Source: Coemansia sp. RSA 1200 (lineage: Eukaryota; Kickxellomycota; Kickxellomycetes; Kickxellales; Kickxellaceae). From it: DNA of 64,000 nt. Location of the stretch: contig JANBTT010000024.1 of the NCBI GenBank assembly GCA_027578915.1, positions 97,622 to 161,621 of the forward strand. The letters run 5' to 3'. The position numbers and the translations under genes are program-made. The notes under the pieces were generated by a model that saw only the letters and a list, made by a program, of their open reading frames with translations, was not told the DNA's origin and ran no database searches. Below, in pieces: positions 39,319 through 49,083 of this stretch. Positions within the stretch are counted from its first letter, which is position 1. Each line of letters starts with the position of its first letter.

Positions 39319-39588
39319 TGTTTCAATGGAGTTTCAAGTGGAATATAAAAAGTATGTTGTTTACTATAAGGAAACCTATGAAAACTACTATTCAGGACAA
39401 GCCGTTGCTTTTATACTTAAGAGATCATTGTCATGAATAGCTAATAACTTTTGTAATGTCATTGTCGAGGGATAAGTGTCAGACACCGATCTTAAGTCAT
39501 TGCCCATTGTTCCGAATCACATATCATTTGGAGGGCTGATAAGTGTCAAACGCCGATCTCCGGTCCTCACTCATTGCTCTCAGCAACA
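39319..39588 (-). mobile_element. Solo-LTR-like element, copy 2 (inverted relative to copy 1)
   Basis: About 270 bp. Its reverse complement starts TGTTGCTGAG and ends TTGAAACA, and it is nearly identical to 31224-31496. It sits immediately before the conserved 180-bp core promoter of the 39771 gene and apparently replaced about 360 bp of that gene's upstream module. No matching target-site duplication (flanks AATAT and ATATA), fitting insertion with deletion or later recombination. Confidence 0.65.
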
Positions 39589-39770
39589 AATATCTAATTG
39601 CTGAGTAAAATACCTAAAGCTTACATGATGGCTAATTCAACCATACTAAACCCACCGTTTTAATGTTGGCTTGTCGTGATATAAAAGGACAAGGGATTCT
39701 GCCTGTTTTTCAATCCAAATTATTATTCATTTTCATATATAACATTGCAACCATCGATTAGACATAGGAA
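39589..39770 (+). promoter_or_regulatory. Core promoter of the 39771 gene
   Basis: About 180 bp with roughly 96% identity to 14,224-14,403. It includes a TATA box at 39680-39686 placed 91 bp before the ATG, exactly as in copy 1. The more distal CTCACGCGCT element of copies 1 and 2 is missing because the LTR occupies that place. Confidence 0.65.
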
Positions 39771-39992
39771 ATGGCTGAGATTACTATTACCTTTATGCGT
39801 GCTGGCAACCCACCTTCCCCAGCAAAATTCTCAATGAGTTTTCCCAGAGGAATTACAGGAGCAGCGATTTTAAAGGAATTAAGAGATTCTAAAAGAGCCA
39901 TGACATTCAACGCCCTTGGTTCCTCCCCAGACGGTTCTGACAGTGTTGAAAACCAACAATTCACTACCAACGATACCCTATACTACACCTGA
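39771..39992 (+). CDS. Small ubiquitin-like (beta-grasp-like) protein, family copy 3
   Basis: 73 residues, same length and reading frame as the gene at 14404, with no indels. Core residues 20-31 (FSMSFPRGITGA) and the end TLYYT are identical. 29 other positions differ, mostly in residues 9-19 and 54-68. The coding sequences differ at 48 of 222 bases, only 6 of them silent, while flanks are 94-96% identical. This suggests selection for change in two loop regions of one fold. Convergent with AOX2, 296 bp away, in the same arrangement as copy 1 with AOX1. Function unknown. Confidence 0.7.
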   Translation: MAEITITFMRAGNPPSPAKFSMSFPRGITGAAILKELRDSKRAMTFNALGSSPDGSDSVENQQFTTNDTLYYT

Positions 39993-40288
39993 AATTCAAA
40001 AGAGTTTTACAGGTTATACATTGTCAGACAAGGATTGATTAGAATGTGTTGCTTGAGTTGGCCATAGCTTTTATTTTTTTTATGGAAACCACGACCAAAT
40101 GAATAAAACAAGACGAAAAGAGTGAAAGAAATAAAGAAATAAATTGAGAAATGTGTAAGAAAGTAATTGGTATTTTTCGTAAACTGACAAACAAACAAAC
40201 AAAATCCCTTGAATAGGGAGCAATGAAAGAACAAGAACAGACAATTGTCGCTATTATAAACTTTATTACGAAACATTTCATAACAAGC

Positions 40289-41320
40289 TCAGTACTTTAT
40301 GTGCGGCTTGTCGTCAGCATGGTCCAGATCTTCGTACAGACTTTCACGACCAGCACGGATGCGGTCGCTGAAATGGTGGTTGGTGTCGCGGTGGAGAGCC
40401 TCGTCAGCACGAACAGCAAGCACAACATCGCGCAACGTAGCAGAATCGTCGAGATTCCAGTAGGCAACAGCAATGGCGGGGGCCTTGACGTTGTCGATTC
40501 TTCCAGCATCAATTTCCTTAATAAAATGGGTGTACGATGTGACAGCCTCTTCTTCCAGATAACCCACAACGCGGTGCGCAGTGCGTGGGCTGACCATATA
40601 GAGCAGTGAAAAGACCGCAAAGAAGCCGGTCTGCACAGTCGCAATAAGTGCGCGCTCCCACAGCACAGGCTTTCCAACCTCCATCCACGTCATCAGATGC
40701 ATGCGCTCGTTCTCGGCTTCGTGCAACAAATGTCCAATCCACCCGCCGTCGTGCCGCATTCCCTGGAGCGACTTTATATGACGAATAACAGCACCAACCA
40801 TGCCTGGCACGGCAGCCACCACTTCAAGCATCACGGATCTGTGGAGGTACTTGTTTCGGAAGAAAATATCCGTGGGTTTGCGGGCGCTTTTCACAGCCCA
40901 CAGTGCAATCTTGTCACTGATCAGATCGGGGATCCTGTGCTTTGTCTCGCCAATATCCAGACTCTCAAGATCAGACGTCTTCCATTTACGATCCATGGTG
41001 TCGCTGCGCATAGGCTCGGGAAAGTGCGGTACACGTAGCTCTGCAGGCATTGTGGAAAACATGGTGTCCGTGAATGGTTCGGGTCCGTTGGCTGGCAGCT
41101 CTATCTTTCTTTCCTTTGAGTCGTGGGTGGACCCTTGCGCCTTGTTCTTCTTGTCCTTTTTAATCATGTTGGATATGTGCTCCTGGACCTTAAGTGTTGT
41201 CTTAATGCCAAAAGCCCTTGCTTGGATGCGTGAAAATGGCGACAGCACTGGCGACTGTTGCATCGCACACCGAAATAGCGCCTGGGTGTGGTGGCGGGAA
41301 AGAGCGGTAAATGTGGCCAT
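40289..41320 (-). CDS. AOX2: Alternative oxidase 2 (mitochondrial ubiquinol oxidase)
   Basis: 343 residues: an Arg-containing presequence (SRHHTQALFRC...RIQARAFGIK), a variable Lys-rich stretch, then the di-iron domain with HRSVMLEVVAAVPGM, LHEAENERMHL, LEEEAVTSYTHF and RADEALHRDTNH. The C-terminal 156 residues and the 3' flank are base-for-base identical to AOX1 over 14,784-15,413 / 40,154-40,783. The N-terminal half is diverged (e.g. PAELRVPHFPEPMRSDTMDR against PRELRIPMTPLPIRADTMER). The promoters look unrelated, so the two oxidases may be expressed under different conditions. Single exon. Confidence 0.97.
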   Translation of the reverse strand: MATFTALSRHHTQALFRCAMQQSPVLSPFSRIQARAFGIKTTLKVQEHISNMIKKDKKNKAQGSTHDSKERKIELPANGPEPFTDTMFSTMPAELRVPHFPEPMRSDTMDRKWKTSDLESLDIGETKHRIPDLISDKIALWAVKSARKPTDIFFRNKYLHRSVMLEVVAAVPGMVGAVIRHIKSLQGMRHDGGWIGHLLHEAENERMHLMTWMEVGKPVLWERALIATVQTGFFAVFSLLYMVSPRTAHRVVGYLEEEAVTSYTHFIKEIDAGRIDNVKAPAIAVAYWNLDDSATLRDVVLAVRADEALHRDTNHHFSDRIRAGRESLYEDLDHADDKPHIKY

Positions 41321-41931
41321 ACTTTTATGTTGACAAAGTACAGTGGTAGATAAAAAAAAGCAATAAAAATATACTCATGTAAACTATATAAAAATCGAGT
41401 GCAAAGTCAAGTGTATTTTCTTCATAGAACAGTGGGAAGAGAAAAAAGGTATGGATACGGGGGATATTTTTTGGCATCCAAAGACACTCGTTATATACTT
41501 TGCAGTACATTGTTGTCTTCACATTCTTTACCCTTCACAACGGACAAACTCCTTACCCCCCTTTTTCTCAGGCTCCTTTGTGGATTACAGTAAAAAAAGG
41601 GGGAATGGAGCAAAATGCTTGTCATGTGGAGATCTTGACATTTAGCAAATGCTGAGCTTTATTGGTTGTTGATGTCCGGGTACAAAGGATTATTGTAATG
41701 TTTCAAGGTTCCGTTTTGCGTTCAGAAATACAGAAAGATGATATATGGCCTTGTTTTAAAAATACCACTTTTCATTTTCTATATGACTAACATACTTTGC
41801 AAAAAAAAAATAGTGGCACTGCTAAAGCCTCGTAGTTTTACTTTAAATGCAAAAGCCAAAACAAAAAACCAAACAATATAAAAGAGAAATCTACAAATGA
41901 GCAGTAAGCAATATTTCCTCAGACTCTCAGA
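41321..41931. other. Intergenic region between AOX2 promoter and ISA2 3' end
   Basis: About 610 AT-rich bases. No gene recognised. Confidence 0.4.
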
Positions 41932-42564
41932 CTAGTCCATCTTGATCTCAAAGGACGAGCCACAACCACAGCCACCGCTTGCCTGCGGGTTTGCTAAAAC
42001 AATAAAGGCCTGTCCGATAAGCCGATCCTGCCAGTCAATTGTAGCGCCGCGCACAAGGGGCAGCGAGACTTCGTCAATGACCATCTTTGCGCCGTTGCGA
42101 TCAACAACCACATCGTCAACTGCGGGCTCTTCATCCATATCCAGCATGTACGAAAAGCCATAGCATCCTCCAGAGTCAACCCGCAGCCGCAAGTACTGGG
42201 TCTTCTTGCGTTGTTCCGACAAGTAATTTAGCCGCTTGATGGCGCTGTCGGTCAGATGTACCGCTTCCTCGCTCACATGGGGGGTTTCCTTTTTGATTGG
42301 CACTTTTTGCGGGTTCGAATACGTTGATATCTTGTTTTCTAGATCCGCCATCTCGTCCTTGCTTAATTTGGGCAGACTGAATGTTGCTGCTGCTGTCGCT
42401 GTGTTCTTCGGAACTCTCAGTGCCACGCTGTCTGTATTGTAAGATCTAACCATTGTTCTTCTCGAGGGTATTGCTGTGACGGCTCTTGCAGCTGACTTCT
42501 GAATTTGAGAGAGCTGGCAGCGGCAGCATCCTAGCAGTGGAAGTGCAAGCCGTAGCGAGTGCAT
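41932..42564 (-). CDS. ISA2: Mitochondrial iron-sulfur assembly protein ISA2 (HesB/IscA family)
   Basis: 210 residues. A basic, Ser/Arg-rich presequence (to about residue 45: RAVTAIPSRRTMVRSYNT) precedes a linker and the A-type carrier domain, which starts VHLTDSAIKRLNYLSEQRKK. The three cluster-binding cysteines are present: SGGCYGFSY (about residue 145) and GGCGCGSSFEI at the C-terminus. ISA2 with ISA1 and IBA57 makes [4Fe-4S] clusters for mitochondrial enzymes. It is assigned as ISA2 rather than ISA1 on the long N-terminus and the VDSGGCYGFSY context; confidence in the family is higher than in the paralogue. Single exon. Confidence 0.9.
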   Translation of the reverse strand: MHSLRLALPLLGCCRCQLSQIQKSAARAVTAIPSRRTMVRSYNTDSVALRVPKNTATAAATFSLPKLSKDEMADLENKISTYSNPQKVPIKKETPHVSEEAVHLTDSAIKRLNYLSEQRKKTQYLRLRVDSGGCYGFSYMLDMDEEPAVDDVVVDRNGAKMVIDEVSLPLVRGATIDWQDRLIGQAFIVLANPQASGGCGCGSSFEIKMD

Positions 42565-42994
42565 TTCTTTTGGTTGTTAAAGAAAAGCTATCTATATGAT
42601 CAATATTAAATAGAATAAAAGAATGTAAAAATGAATAGCGCGGAGGATTACTAATAATACAAGGGGAAAAAGCGGAGAAAAGAAAGAGTAGTTTTAGCGG
42701 CAGCAGCAACAATTCTTTTCATTTGTTTGCCATTTCTTCTCATCGCTCACACGTGATCTATATTTTTAATCAGAGATGACATACGCTCCCAATCACCTGA
42801 TCCAGGATCAAGGATAGAGAAAGAAAAAAAGGTTCTGAATGAGCTAGTGGGCTTGTCAACAAATGCTCTTGCTTCCTTCTGCTCGACTCTACTTGGCATT
42901 ATTATAACCTGTATTATTTTCTACTTTGTTGATTCAGACGGTCTATTCTCACACTTTATTCACAGCCAACATCAGCAGACCGCACGATTCAACA
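42565..42994. promoter_or_regulatory. Divergent promoter between ISA2 and the 42995 gene
   Basis: 430 bases between divergently transcribed genes of likely mitochondrial proteins. No specific site recognised. Confidence 0.35.
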
Positions 42995-43264
42995 ATGGCG
43001 CCGTTCGTTGGAATGTTAGTTGGCGGATCAGTCGGACTTGCGACTGGAATGTACAGTATCGCGCTTCAGGGACGGCTGGTTTTGAAACCGCGTATAAGCT
43101 ACGCGGTCTACGCTGCAGCAGGTTGCTACTTGGGATATAAATACAACCAATTCAGAGAGTACGAAAATGAGCTTATCGAGAGGCGCCGGTTGGACCTTAT
43201 CAAGAGACGCGACGAGCGTCTTGAGAGGAGACGCAAGGAGCTTGAAGCTAGTGCTTCGTCCTGA
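42995..43264 (+). CDS. Small two-helix membrane protein, possibly a complex I accessory subunit
   Basis: 89 residues from ATG 42995 (MAPFVGMLVGGSVGLATGMY). Two hydrophobic segments, GMLVGGSVGLATGMYSIAL and ISYAVYAAAGCYLGYKY, are followed by a strongly charged helix (ENELIERRRLDLIKRRDERL then ERRRKELE). Size and order (two membrane helices plus charged C-terminal helix) fit small respiratory-complex accessory subunits such as the NDUFC2/NUXM type, but I could not confirm a motif. It is divergent from ISA2. It could instead be an unrelated small membrane protein. Confidence 0.6.
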   Translation: MAPFVGMLVGGSVGLATGMYSIALQGRLVLKPRISYAVYAAAGCYLGYKYNQFREYENELIERRRLDLIKRRDERLERRRKELEASASS

Positions 43265-43763
43265 GCCTCAGAGGAAGATAAAGGTCGCTACTTTTTTCGG
43301 ACTCTGTACAAGCGCTCGATTTTGGATGTTTTGCCTTTAAGCTCTTTAAAGCTATTAAATCATTTTGCCTCTATTTTATTTACACGTAAATTCAACACAA
43401 TTCCAATCTCTATACCAGCCACCGTAAATCGTAGCTCGGAAGACAAAGCAGCTCGGCTCTCCAAAACAGCTCAAGGATAATATACAGCTTGCCTTTGCAC
43501 GTAACCGCAAGTGATTGGACAAGGGGACAGAGCCAACCACACCACAGAAGAAACACAGTAATTCAAAGGGAAAATGAAGTGTCAGCTGTGAGTGAAAAAA
43601 AAAAAACAATCGCTTTCTCCAGCACAAGTTGCGTAACAGTGTGTTTTTTACGTTTCTTGTTCATTTGAAGCATCTTGCAAATAAACCATTACCATAAATC
43701 AGACCCTTATTTAGCAACCGCATTCTACAGCTCTCCTTCCTTACACACACAGCAGTCACGGAT
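43265..43763. other. Intergenic spacer before SSS1
   Basis: About 500 bases with 3' flank of the preceding gene and the SSS1 promoter. No gene seen. Confidence 0.4.
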
Positions 43764-44000
43764 ATGGAGAAGCAGGAAACAAGCGCAGGAGCCTCAAACG
43801 CCAACGTGTTTCTCGAGGCGCCCCAGCAGCTCATCAAGGAAGGGTCGTGGCTCCTCCGTCGCTGCACCAAGCCAAACCAAAAGGAGTATCTCAAGATAGT
43901 GCAGGCTGTGGTGCTTGGGTTTCTGGTGATGGGCTTTGTCGGGTACTTTACCAAGCTTATTCACATTCCCATCAACAACATCATTGTCGGCGGCGCATAG
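43764..44000 (+). CDS. SSS1: Protein transport protein Sec61 gamma subunit (Sss1)
   Basis: 78 residues. After a variable N-terminus come the conserved amphipathic segment LIKEGSWLLRRCTKPNQKEYLKI and a single tail-anchor helix VVLGFLVMGFVGYFTKLIHIPINNIIVGG, matching the SecE/Sec61-gamma pattern (RCTKPDxxEF...IGFxGFFVKLIHIPINNIIVG). The protein clamps the two halves of the Sec61 channel in the ER membrane. The start at ATG 43764 gives the usual length. Single exon. Confidence 0.96.
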   Translation: MEKQETSAGASNANVFLEAPQQLIKEGSWLLRRCTKPNQKEYLKIVQAVVLGFLVMGFVGYFTKLIHIPINNIIVGGA

Positions 44001-44461
44001 CTAGTTAGTTGGTTGTTTAGGGTGTTTTCTCTTGCTCATTCTTTAGCAAAAAAAGGGCTTTTTTTAATTTTAATAAAGTCAAAGTCAAGTTTGGATTCGG
44101 CCGAAAATGTGTTATACATGTCAATTGTGTCAGAAAATTAGAAGAGGAGCTTTGCCATGCTTGCCAGCTGTGCGCAAAGAACAAAAAACAGAACCAGTAG
44201 AACCACAAAGCGGGAGATTTTGTTGTGGAAAGACGACAAGCATATAAAAAACGCAGCTGTCACGCCTTTCAATTTTATATAGAAAAAGAATTTAACCATA
44301 AAAAATTTTTCCCCACCAGAGATTTAATAGTATCCCTATAGCTATTTTAGCAAAAAGAATTCTGTCTACCCTCTTCTTTTCTTTCCTTTTTCTTTGAATT
44401 TGATTCAACTAATTTCGTTTCTTTTTTAGTTTCATCGTTTTTTAAATTTCTTGTACAGAAC
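44001..44461. other. Intergenic spacer between SSS1 and eIF1A
   Basis: About 460 AT-rich bases with 3' flank of SSS1 and the eIF1A promoter. No gene seen. Confidence 0.4.
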
Positions 44462-45030
44462 ATGAAGAACAAGGGAAAGGTAAGAATGATTGGAATGGAG
44501 AGGTACTTCAGCACCATCTCACCAAAAAACAGCACCTTTTTCATTCACGATTTCAGCAGCTAAATGGAGCTAGTTATTTACAAGGTTTATTAATTTCACA
44601 ATTCCTCTTTTTTCTGTTTGGCCAAAACTAGGGAGGAAAAAACCGTCGTCGCGGGAAGAACGACAAGGAGGAGGGCGCCAAGCGAGAGCTCGTATTCAAA
44701 GTGGAAGGACAGGAGTACGCACAGGTGATAAAGCTACTTGGAAATGGACGACTGGATGCCAGCTGCTTTGACGGAATCAGCCGTCTTGCACACATCCGTG
44801 GGTCTATGCGCAAGAAGGTCTGGATCAACCAGGGTGACATCATTCTCCTTTCACTGCGTGAGTTTCAAGACGATGTAGCAGATGTCATCCAGAAATACAG
44901 CCCTGAAGAAGCCCGTCTTTTGAAACAATATGGTGAACTTCCAGAGAACTTTAACCTTGAGGAGGGTGAGAACCTTGACAATGAAAGCGAAAACGATGAT
45001 GGTGTTGAGTTTGAGATTGATGATATCTAA
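44462..45030 (+). CDS. TIF11: Translation initiation factor eIF1A (two exons)
   Basis: Exon 1 is 44462-44479 (MKNKGK) and exon 2 is 44632-45030. Together they give 138 residues. The junction restores the conserved basic N-terminus KNKGKGGKNRRRGKN, which enters the A site. The S1-like OB fold follows (QEYAQVIKLLGNGRLDASCF, HIRGSMRKKVWINQGDIILL), then the DYQ/EFQD helix region (LREFQDDVADVIQKY) and an acidic C-terminal tail ending DDI. eIF1A directs scanning and start-codon choice on the 40S subunit. Both length and ends agree with the family. Confidence 0.97.
44480..44631 (+). other. Intron of eIF1A
   Basis: 152 bp with donor GTAAGA and acceptor AAAACTAG. It lies after the sixth codon (phase 0) and is needed to join MKNKGK to GGKNRRRGKN. 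Confidence 0.92.
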
Positions 45031-46018
45031 ACTTTCCATCTTGACTTTAATTTTTTTCCCTTTTTTGCCATTTTCATATCTCTTTTTTTCTATCTTTATC
45101 CGCTCTACTTTGTTTTGTTTCATTTCTCTTATTCGTGGGAGTTATAAATACATTGCTTTCCAAGCGTATGTCCATTAGATGGTGTTAATGATATTTTGTT
45201 GTATTGCAAAGCATCTGGAAACTGGTGGAGAGAAGGACTGTGTGTGAAATGGAGACTGACTGGTATTATTTTATTACGCGATCCGCTTAATCGGTAATGC
45301 TAACCAGCATCAAATATAATCATCTGTATGTTATTTAGGTGGTTTGAAAATTAAAAAAAAAGCTATAATGTAAGAACGAAACAAGTGAGTCATACCCAGA
45401 AAGGTGATGTAATGCAATGTAAACACGTCACAGAACAAAATATAAGTTGGCAACAATGACTGAAATGTTTTATTTGCTGTTTCGATGATACATAAGACAC
45501 ATTGTTGTTGATATTGTTGTGCAATTGCGGTTTTAGCGTGTGAATAATATAACCTATTGATTCATTAGTACAACTCAAAAAGAGAAAGTCTGGTGGCATT
45601 GTCTATTTCCTTAAAAAACATTTTGATGGTGCTGTATAAAAACCAGCAAGCATCATCTGTGAATAGCACAAGAAAATTGACAAGATTAAAATAACCGTTC
45701 ATTTTCATTTCCATTTTGTTCGTTCTATCTCAATCTATTTTCATCAAGACGTGAAGAAAAAGCCTAGTTGCAAATATCCTGTTTTCGCTTACCCATATAA
45801 AATAGATAAAATAGGAAAAAAAAACTTTTTCTACACTAAAAGAGGGGGAAGAAGGTTTGTCGATCCAGAACGAGAACTAGCCCACACAATAGTCGACTTG
45901 AATAAAAAACCCAATCGCTTTTCTTTCTTATCTCACTTTCTCCTTTTTCTCTCTTTTAAACTTTATACTTTTTGTTTAATTGTTTTTGCCTTTTCTGCCT
46001 GAGAAAGAAGGGAGTATA
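45031..46018. other. Intergenic region between eIF1A and ornithine carbamoyltransferase
   Basis: About 990 AT-rich bases. Open frames here (45,390-45,599 minus; 45,751-46,002 plus) are low in protein character and were not called. The last 120 bases are a pyrimidine-rich leader. Confidence 0.4.
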
Positions 46019-47167
46019 ATGTTTAGAATCAAAACACTTGCACGTCTACCATCGTCAGCAATAATGTCCCAGCAAAGCGCAAAGAACACGATCTCAGCAG
46101 CAACCAACGGCAGCATGGTTGGCAACAAGCAGCAGAAGCTGCACCACCACCAAAATGCAACGATAGCAACCAAGGTGCCACCGACGTTCCCACGGGACAT
46201 GATAAGTCTGGGAGACTACAGCGCCGATCAGATCGTCTCGCTGGTAGAGTCGGCCAGCGAGCTGAAACGGCAGACCAAGGAGCAAGGAGTGCAGTGCCAT
46301 CCGGACCGACCACTGCAGGGCAAAACCATAGCGCTTCTGTTCTCCAAACGGTCAACACGCACGCGTGTGGCCAGCGAGTCGTCGATCGCGTACCTGGGCG
46401 GCCACGCAATGTTCCTGGGCAAGGACGATATCCAGCTGGGTGTCAATGAATCACTCCGCGACTCGGCGCAGGTGATCTCAAGCATGGTGGACGGGATATT
46501 TGCCCGCGTTGGTGCTCATGAGGAAATAACGAGTATTGCCAAATACTCATCGGTTCCCGTGGTCAATGCCCTGTGCGACGAGAACCATCCTACCCAGATC
46601 CTGGCGGATCTGCTGACGATCTGGGAGGTGTTCAGTAAACGCAAGCCAAACGCCTCCACGATCCTCGATGTTTTCCGCGATCTCAAGGTGGTCTGGGTCG
46701 GGGATTCGAATAACGTTGTTTACGAAATGCTTACCGCGATGCCCAAATGTGGAATCAACATGTCTGTCTGCACACCGGCAAACTACCCGATCCCGGAATC
46801 CGTGCGTCAACAGGCGCAACGCGATGCCGAATCGACGGGTGTAACGGTTGAGTACTTCAACGATCCGTTGAAGGCTATCAAGGATAGCGATATCATTGTT
46901 ACGGACACGTGGGTGAGCATGGGATTTGAGGAGGAGAAGGCCCAGCGACTCCGTGATTTCAGCGGGTACCAGATCACGTCCCAGATGGCCGTGGATGGTG
47001 GTGCGAAGAAGGACTGGGTCTTCATGCATTGCTTGCCGCGTAAACCCGAGGAGGTCTCGGACGAGGTCTTTTATTCGGATCGGTCAGTGGTGTTCCAGGA
47101 GGCCGAGAACCGCAAGTGGACCATCATCGCCGCCTTCAACGAGCTGTTTGGGAAGAGCGCAAAGTAA
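46019..47167 (+). CDS. Mitochondrial ornithine carbamoyltransferase
   Basis: 382 residues from ATG 46019 (MFRIKTLARLPSSAIMSQQS, an Arg/Ser-rich mitochondrial presequence). Earlier in-frame codons have no ATG. Mature enzyme motifs: carbamoyl phosphate site SKRSTRTR (about residue 104), HPTQILADL, and the ornithine-side HCLPR (about residue 340). It forms citrulline from ornithine and carbamoyl phosphate in arginine synthesis (the reaction of yeast ARG3 and argB of filamentous fungi). The presequence places it in mitochondria, as in filamentous fungi and unlike yeast, where it is cytosolic. Convergent with the FYVE gene, only 167 bp between stops. Confidence 0.95.
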   Translation: MFRIKTLARLPSSAIMSQQSAKNTISAATNGSMVGNKQQKLHHHQNATIATKVPPTFPRDMISLGDYSADQIVSLVESASELKRQTKEQGVQCHPDRPLQGKTIALLFSKRSTRTRVASESSIAYLGGHAMFLGKDDIQLGVNESLRDSAQVISSMVDGIFARVGAHEEITSIAKYSSVPVVNALCDENHPTQILADLLTIWEVFSKRKPNASTILDVFRDLKVVWVGDSNNVVYEMLTAMPKCGINMSVCTPANYPIPESVRQQAQRDAESTGVTVEYFNDPLKAIKDSDIIVTDTWVSMGFEEEKAQRLRDFSGYQITSQMAVDGGAKKDWVFMHCLPRKPEEVSDEVFYSDRSVVFQEAENRKWTIIAAFNELFGKSAK

Positions 47168-47334
47168 ACTGCTTAACTCCCAGACCTTTTGCGAGAAGAG
47201 TAGTAGTAATATTTATGGTTACCTATTATTATTAAATAAAAATGCGAGTCAGTTCTATTGTTCATTCGCATCTGCCAACAATGGCAGAAAAAAAAGTTGG
47301 GTTGATGCGAGTAGAAGAAAGAAATGGGAGCGGA

Positions 47335-49046
47335 TCAACCGGCAGGCGAGGCATCGGGCTCCGGCTCGGCGGCAGCCAGCGGGAACAGCGAGGAGATCGG
47401 GCGGCGCGCAAGACGGTCGGGCTTCTTTCGTACAGGCAGCATCGGGGGAGCGGCAGCCTCGTGCTGGGCGGCAAGCTGCATGACAATGTCGCCGGCAGGC
47501 AAGTACTCTGCCGCATGTCGGCCAAGCGTCATCAGCGACGGCGAGTGTCTTGGCGCATCCGCAGGAACTAAAGCCAGAGCCAAAGCAGAGGAAGAGGAAA
47601 CAGCGGGTATCGGATGCATCTTCCTCTGCCTCCAGCAGCGCACGCACAGTCTGCGTCTGGCAGAATCGGTGTCATTGGAATCGGAAGCATCGGTGGCAAC
47701 GGCCGAGCAGCGGTAACATATAACCAGGCCGCACGCGCGACAATGGTGGCGACGGACCATCATTGAAAAAACGGTCTTACGACACACCATGCAGGCAACA
47801 GCCTCGCCATCGGGCACCCAGTAAACTCCGCCGTGGGCGGCATTGCGCATGCGCACGGGCGTGGAGGGGCCCAGCGACACGTTAGCGGCACCAGTGCCAG
47901 CGATTGAACTGCGACCGCGCGCAAGAAGCGGCAACGGCGGACGGTCCACGTAGTCCTCCTCATCGAGCCGCAGATCCTGGAGCGCCGAGTCGAGTCGCGT
48001 CCGTGCCTGCATCGCCTGGTCCATCCACGCGCGCGCACTGCCGCTGCTGGGGAACTCTACCACCAGCTTCTGTTTCTGCTGCTGCGTGGGATTGTCCTCG
48101 CCGCCTGTGATGCACACCGTTCGTCCGGCTGTATCGCCTGCCAGTTGCACGCAAAGCTCGTCGCCAAACTCGACAACACGCAGCCGACCGCGCTGATCCA
48201 GTTGATCCAGCTGATTCTGATCCAGCTGTTGCTGTCGCGTTGCGCAGACTATAATGGCGTCTGTGCAGAGAAGCACATCGGCAGGTTCGGGAGCCGCGCC
48301 ATCAACACTCACCATGCATCCACGCGTCTCCACCAGCACACGTCGCAGGTCGTTGAGCAGCGGAAACGGCGCCGCCGAGTCGTGCTCGGCCTTTGCCAGC
48401 CTGTGCACCGAATCGAACGGCTGGCGCAGACCCAAACATCTGCGCGTGTACCATTGCCGCCGCAGCACCTCGTCCCACGCCCAATGCGTTGCACCCGCTG
48501 CTGCTGCTGCGTCGGCCGACTGCGCAGAGCACACCGACGATGTAATACTCGGACGCTGCGCCATCGCAGAGCCACCGACGCTGCCTGCAGAGCCCGCTGC
48601 CACCGCCATTCCTGAGCTCGTGCGGCGACGGCGCTGTTGCTGGCAATGGTAATGGTGGCGATTGGTGCCAAACAGCCGCGACGCCTCAATCTCCATCTCC
48701 ATCTCATTGCCACCACCTTGCCCAGACCCGGATCCATGGCTGGTCTCCGAGTCGCTGCCATCGCTCTCCTCCGACGAGCTCGGATTATCGAGCACGATGC
48801 GACCACCGCGGATCTCCACCGACTTCATGGTAAGTGCATCTGAGAGCTCGTCATCGCCGCCGCCACCGATACCACCACGCTTGTTGCGGGTGGCTTGCGA
48901 CCTTGTGCGCTGCGGCCCTCTGCGCGGTACAACTCCGTTGATCAGCGGCATCGATGCCCGTGGTCTCACGCCAATAGTCGCAGAAATAACGCTGGACGCA
49001 GTGGCTGCCACTAAACGCGCTGCTCCTCCTTGCACCTGCACTTGCA

Positions 49047-49083
<37 letters not shown>

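Noticed and set aside
45390..45599. 69-codon minus-strand frame downstream of eIF1A
   Set aside because: AT-rich, Cys/His/Asn-biased, no family, likely chance.
49040..49082. CTG/CAG trinucleotide run
   Set aside because: It simply encodes the polyQ of the FYVE protein; common in disordered fungal proteins and not a separate finding.
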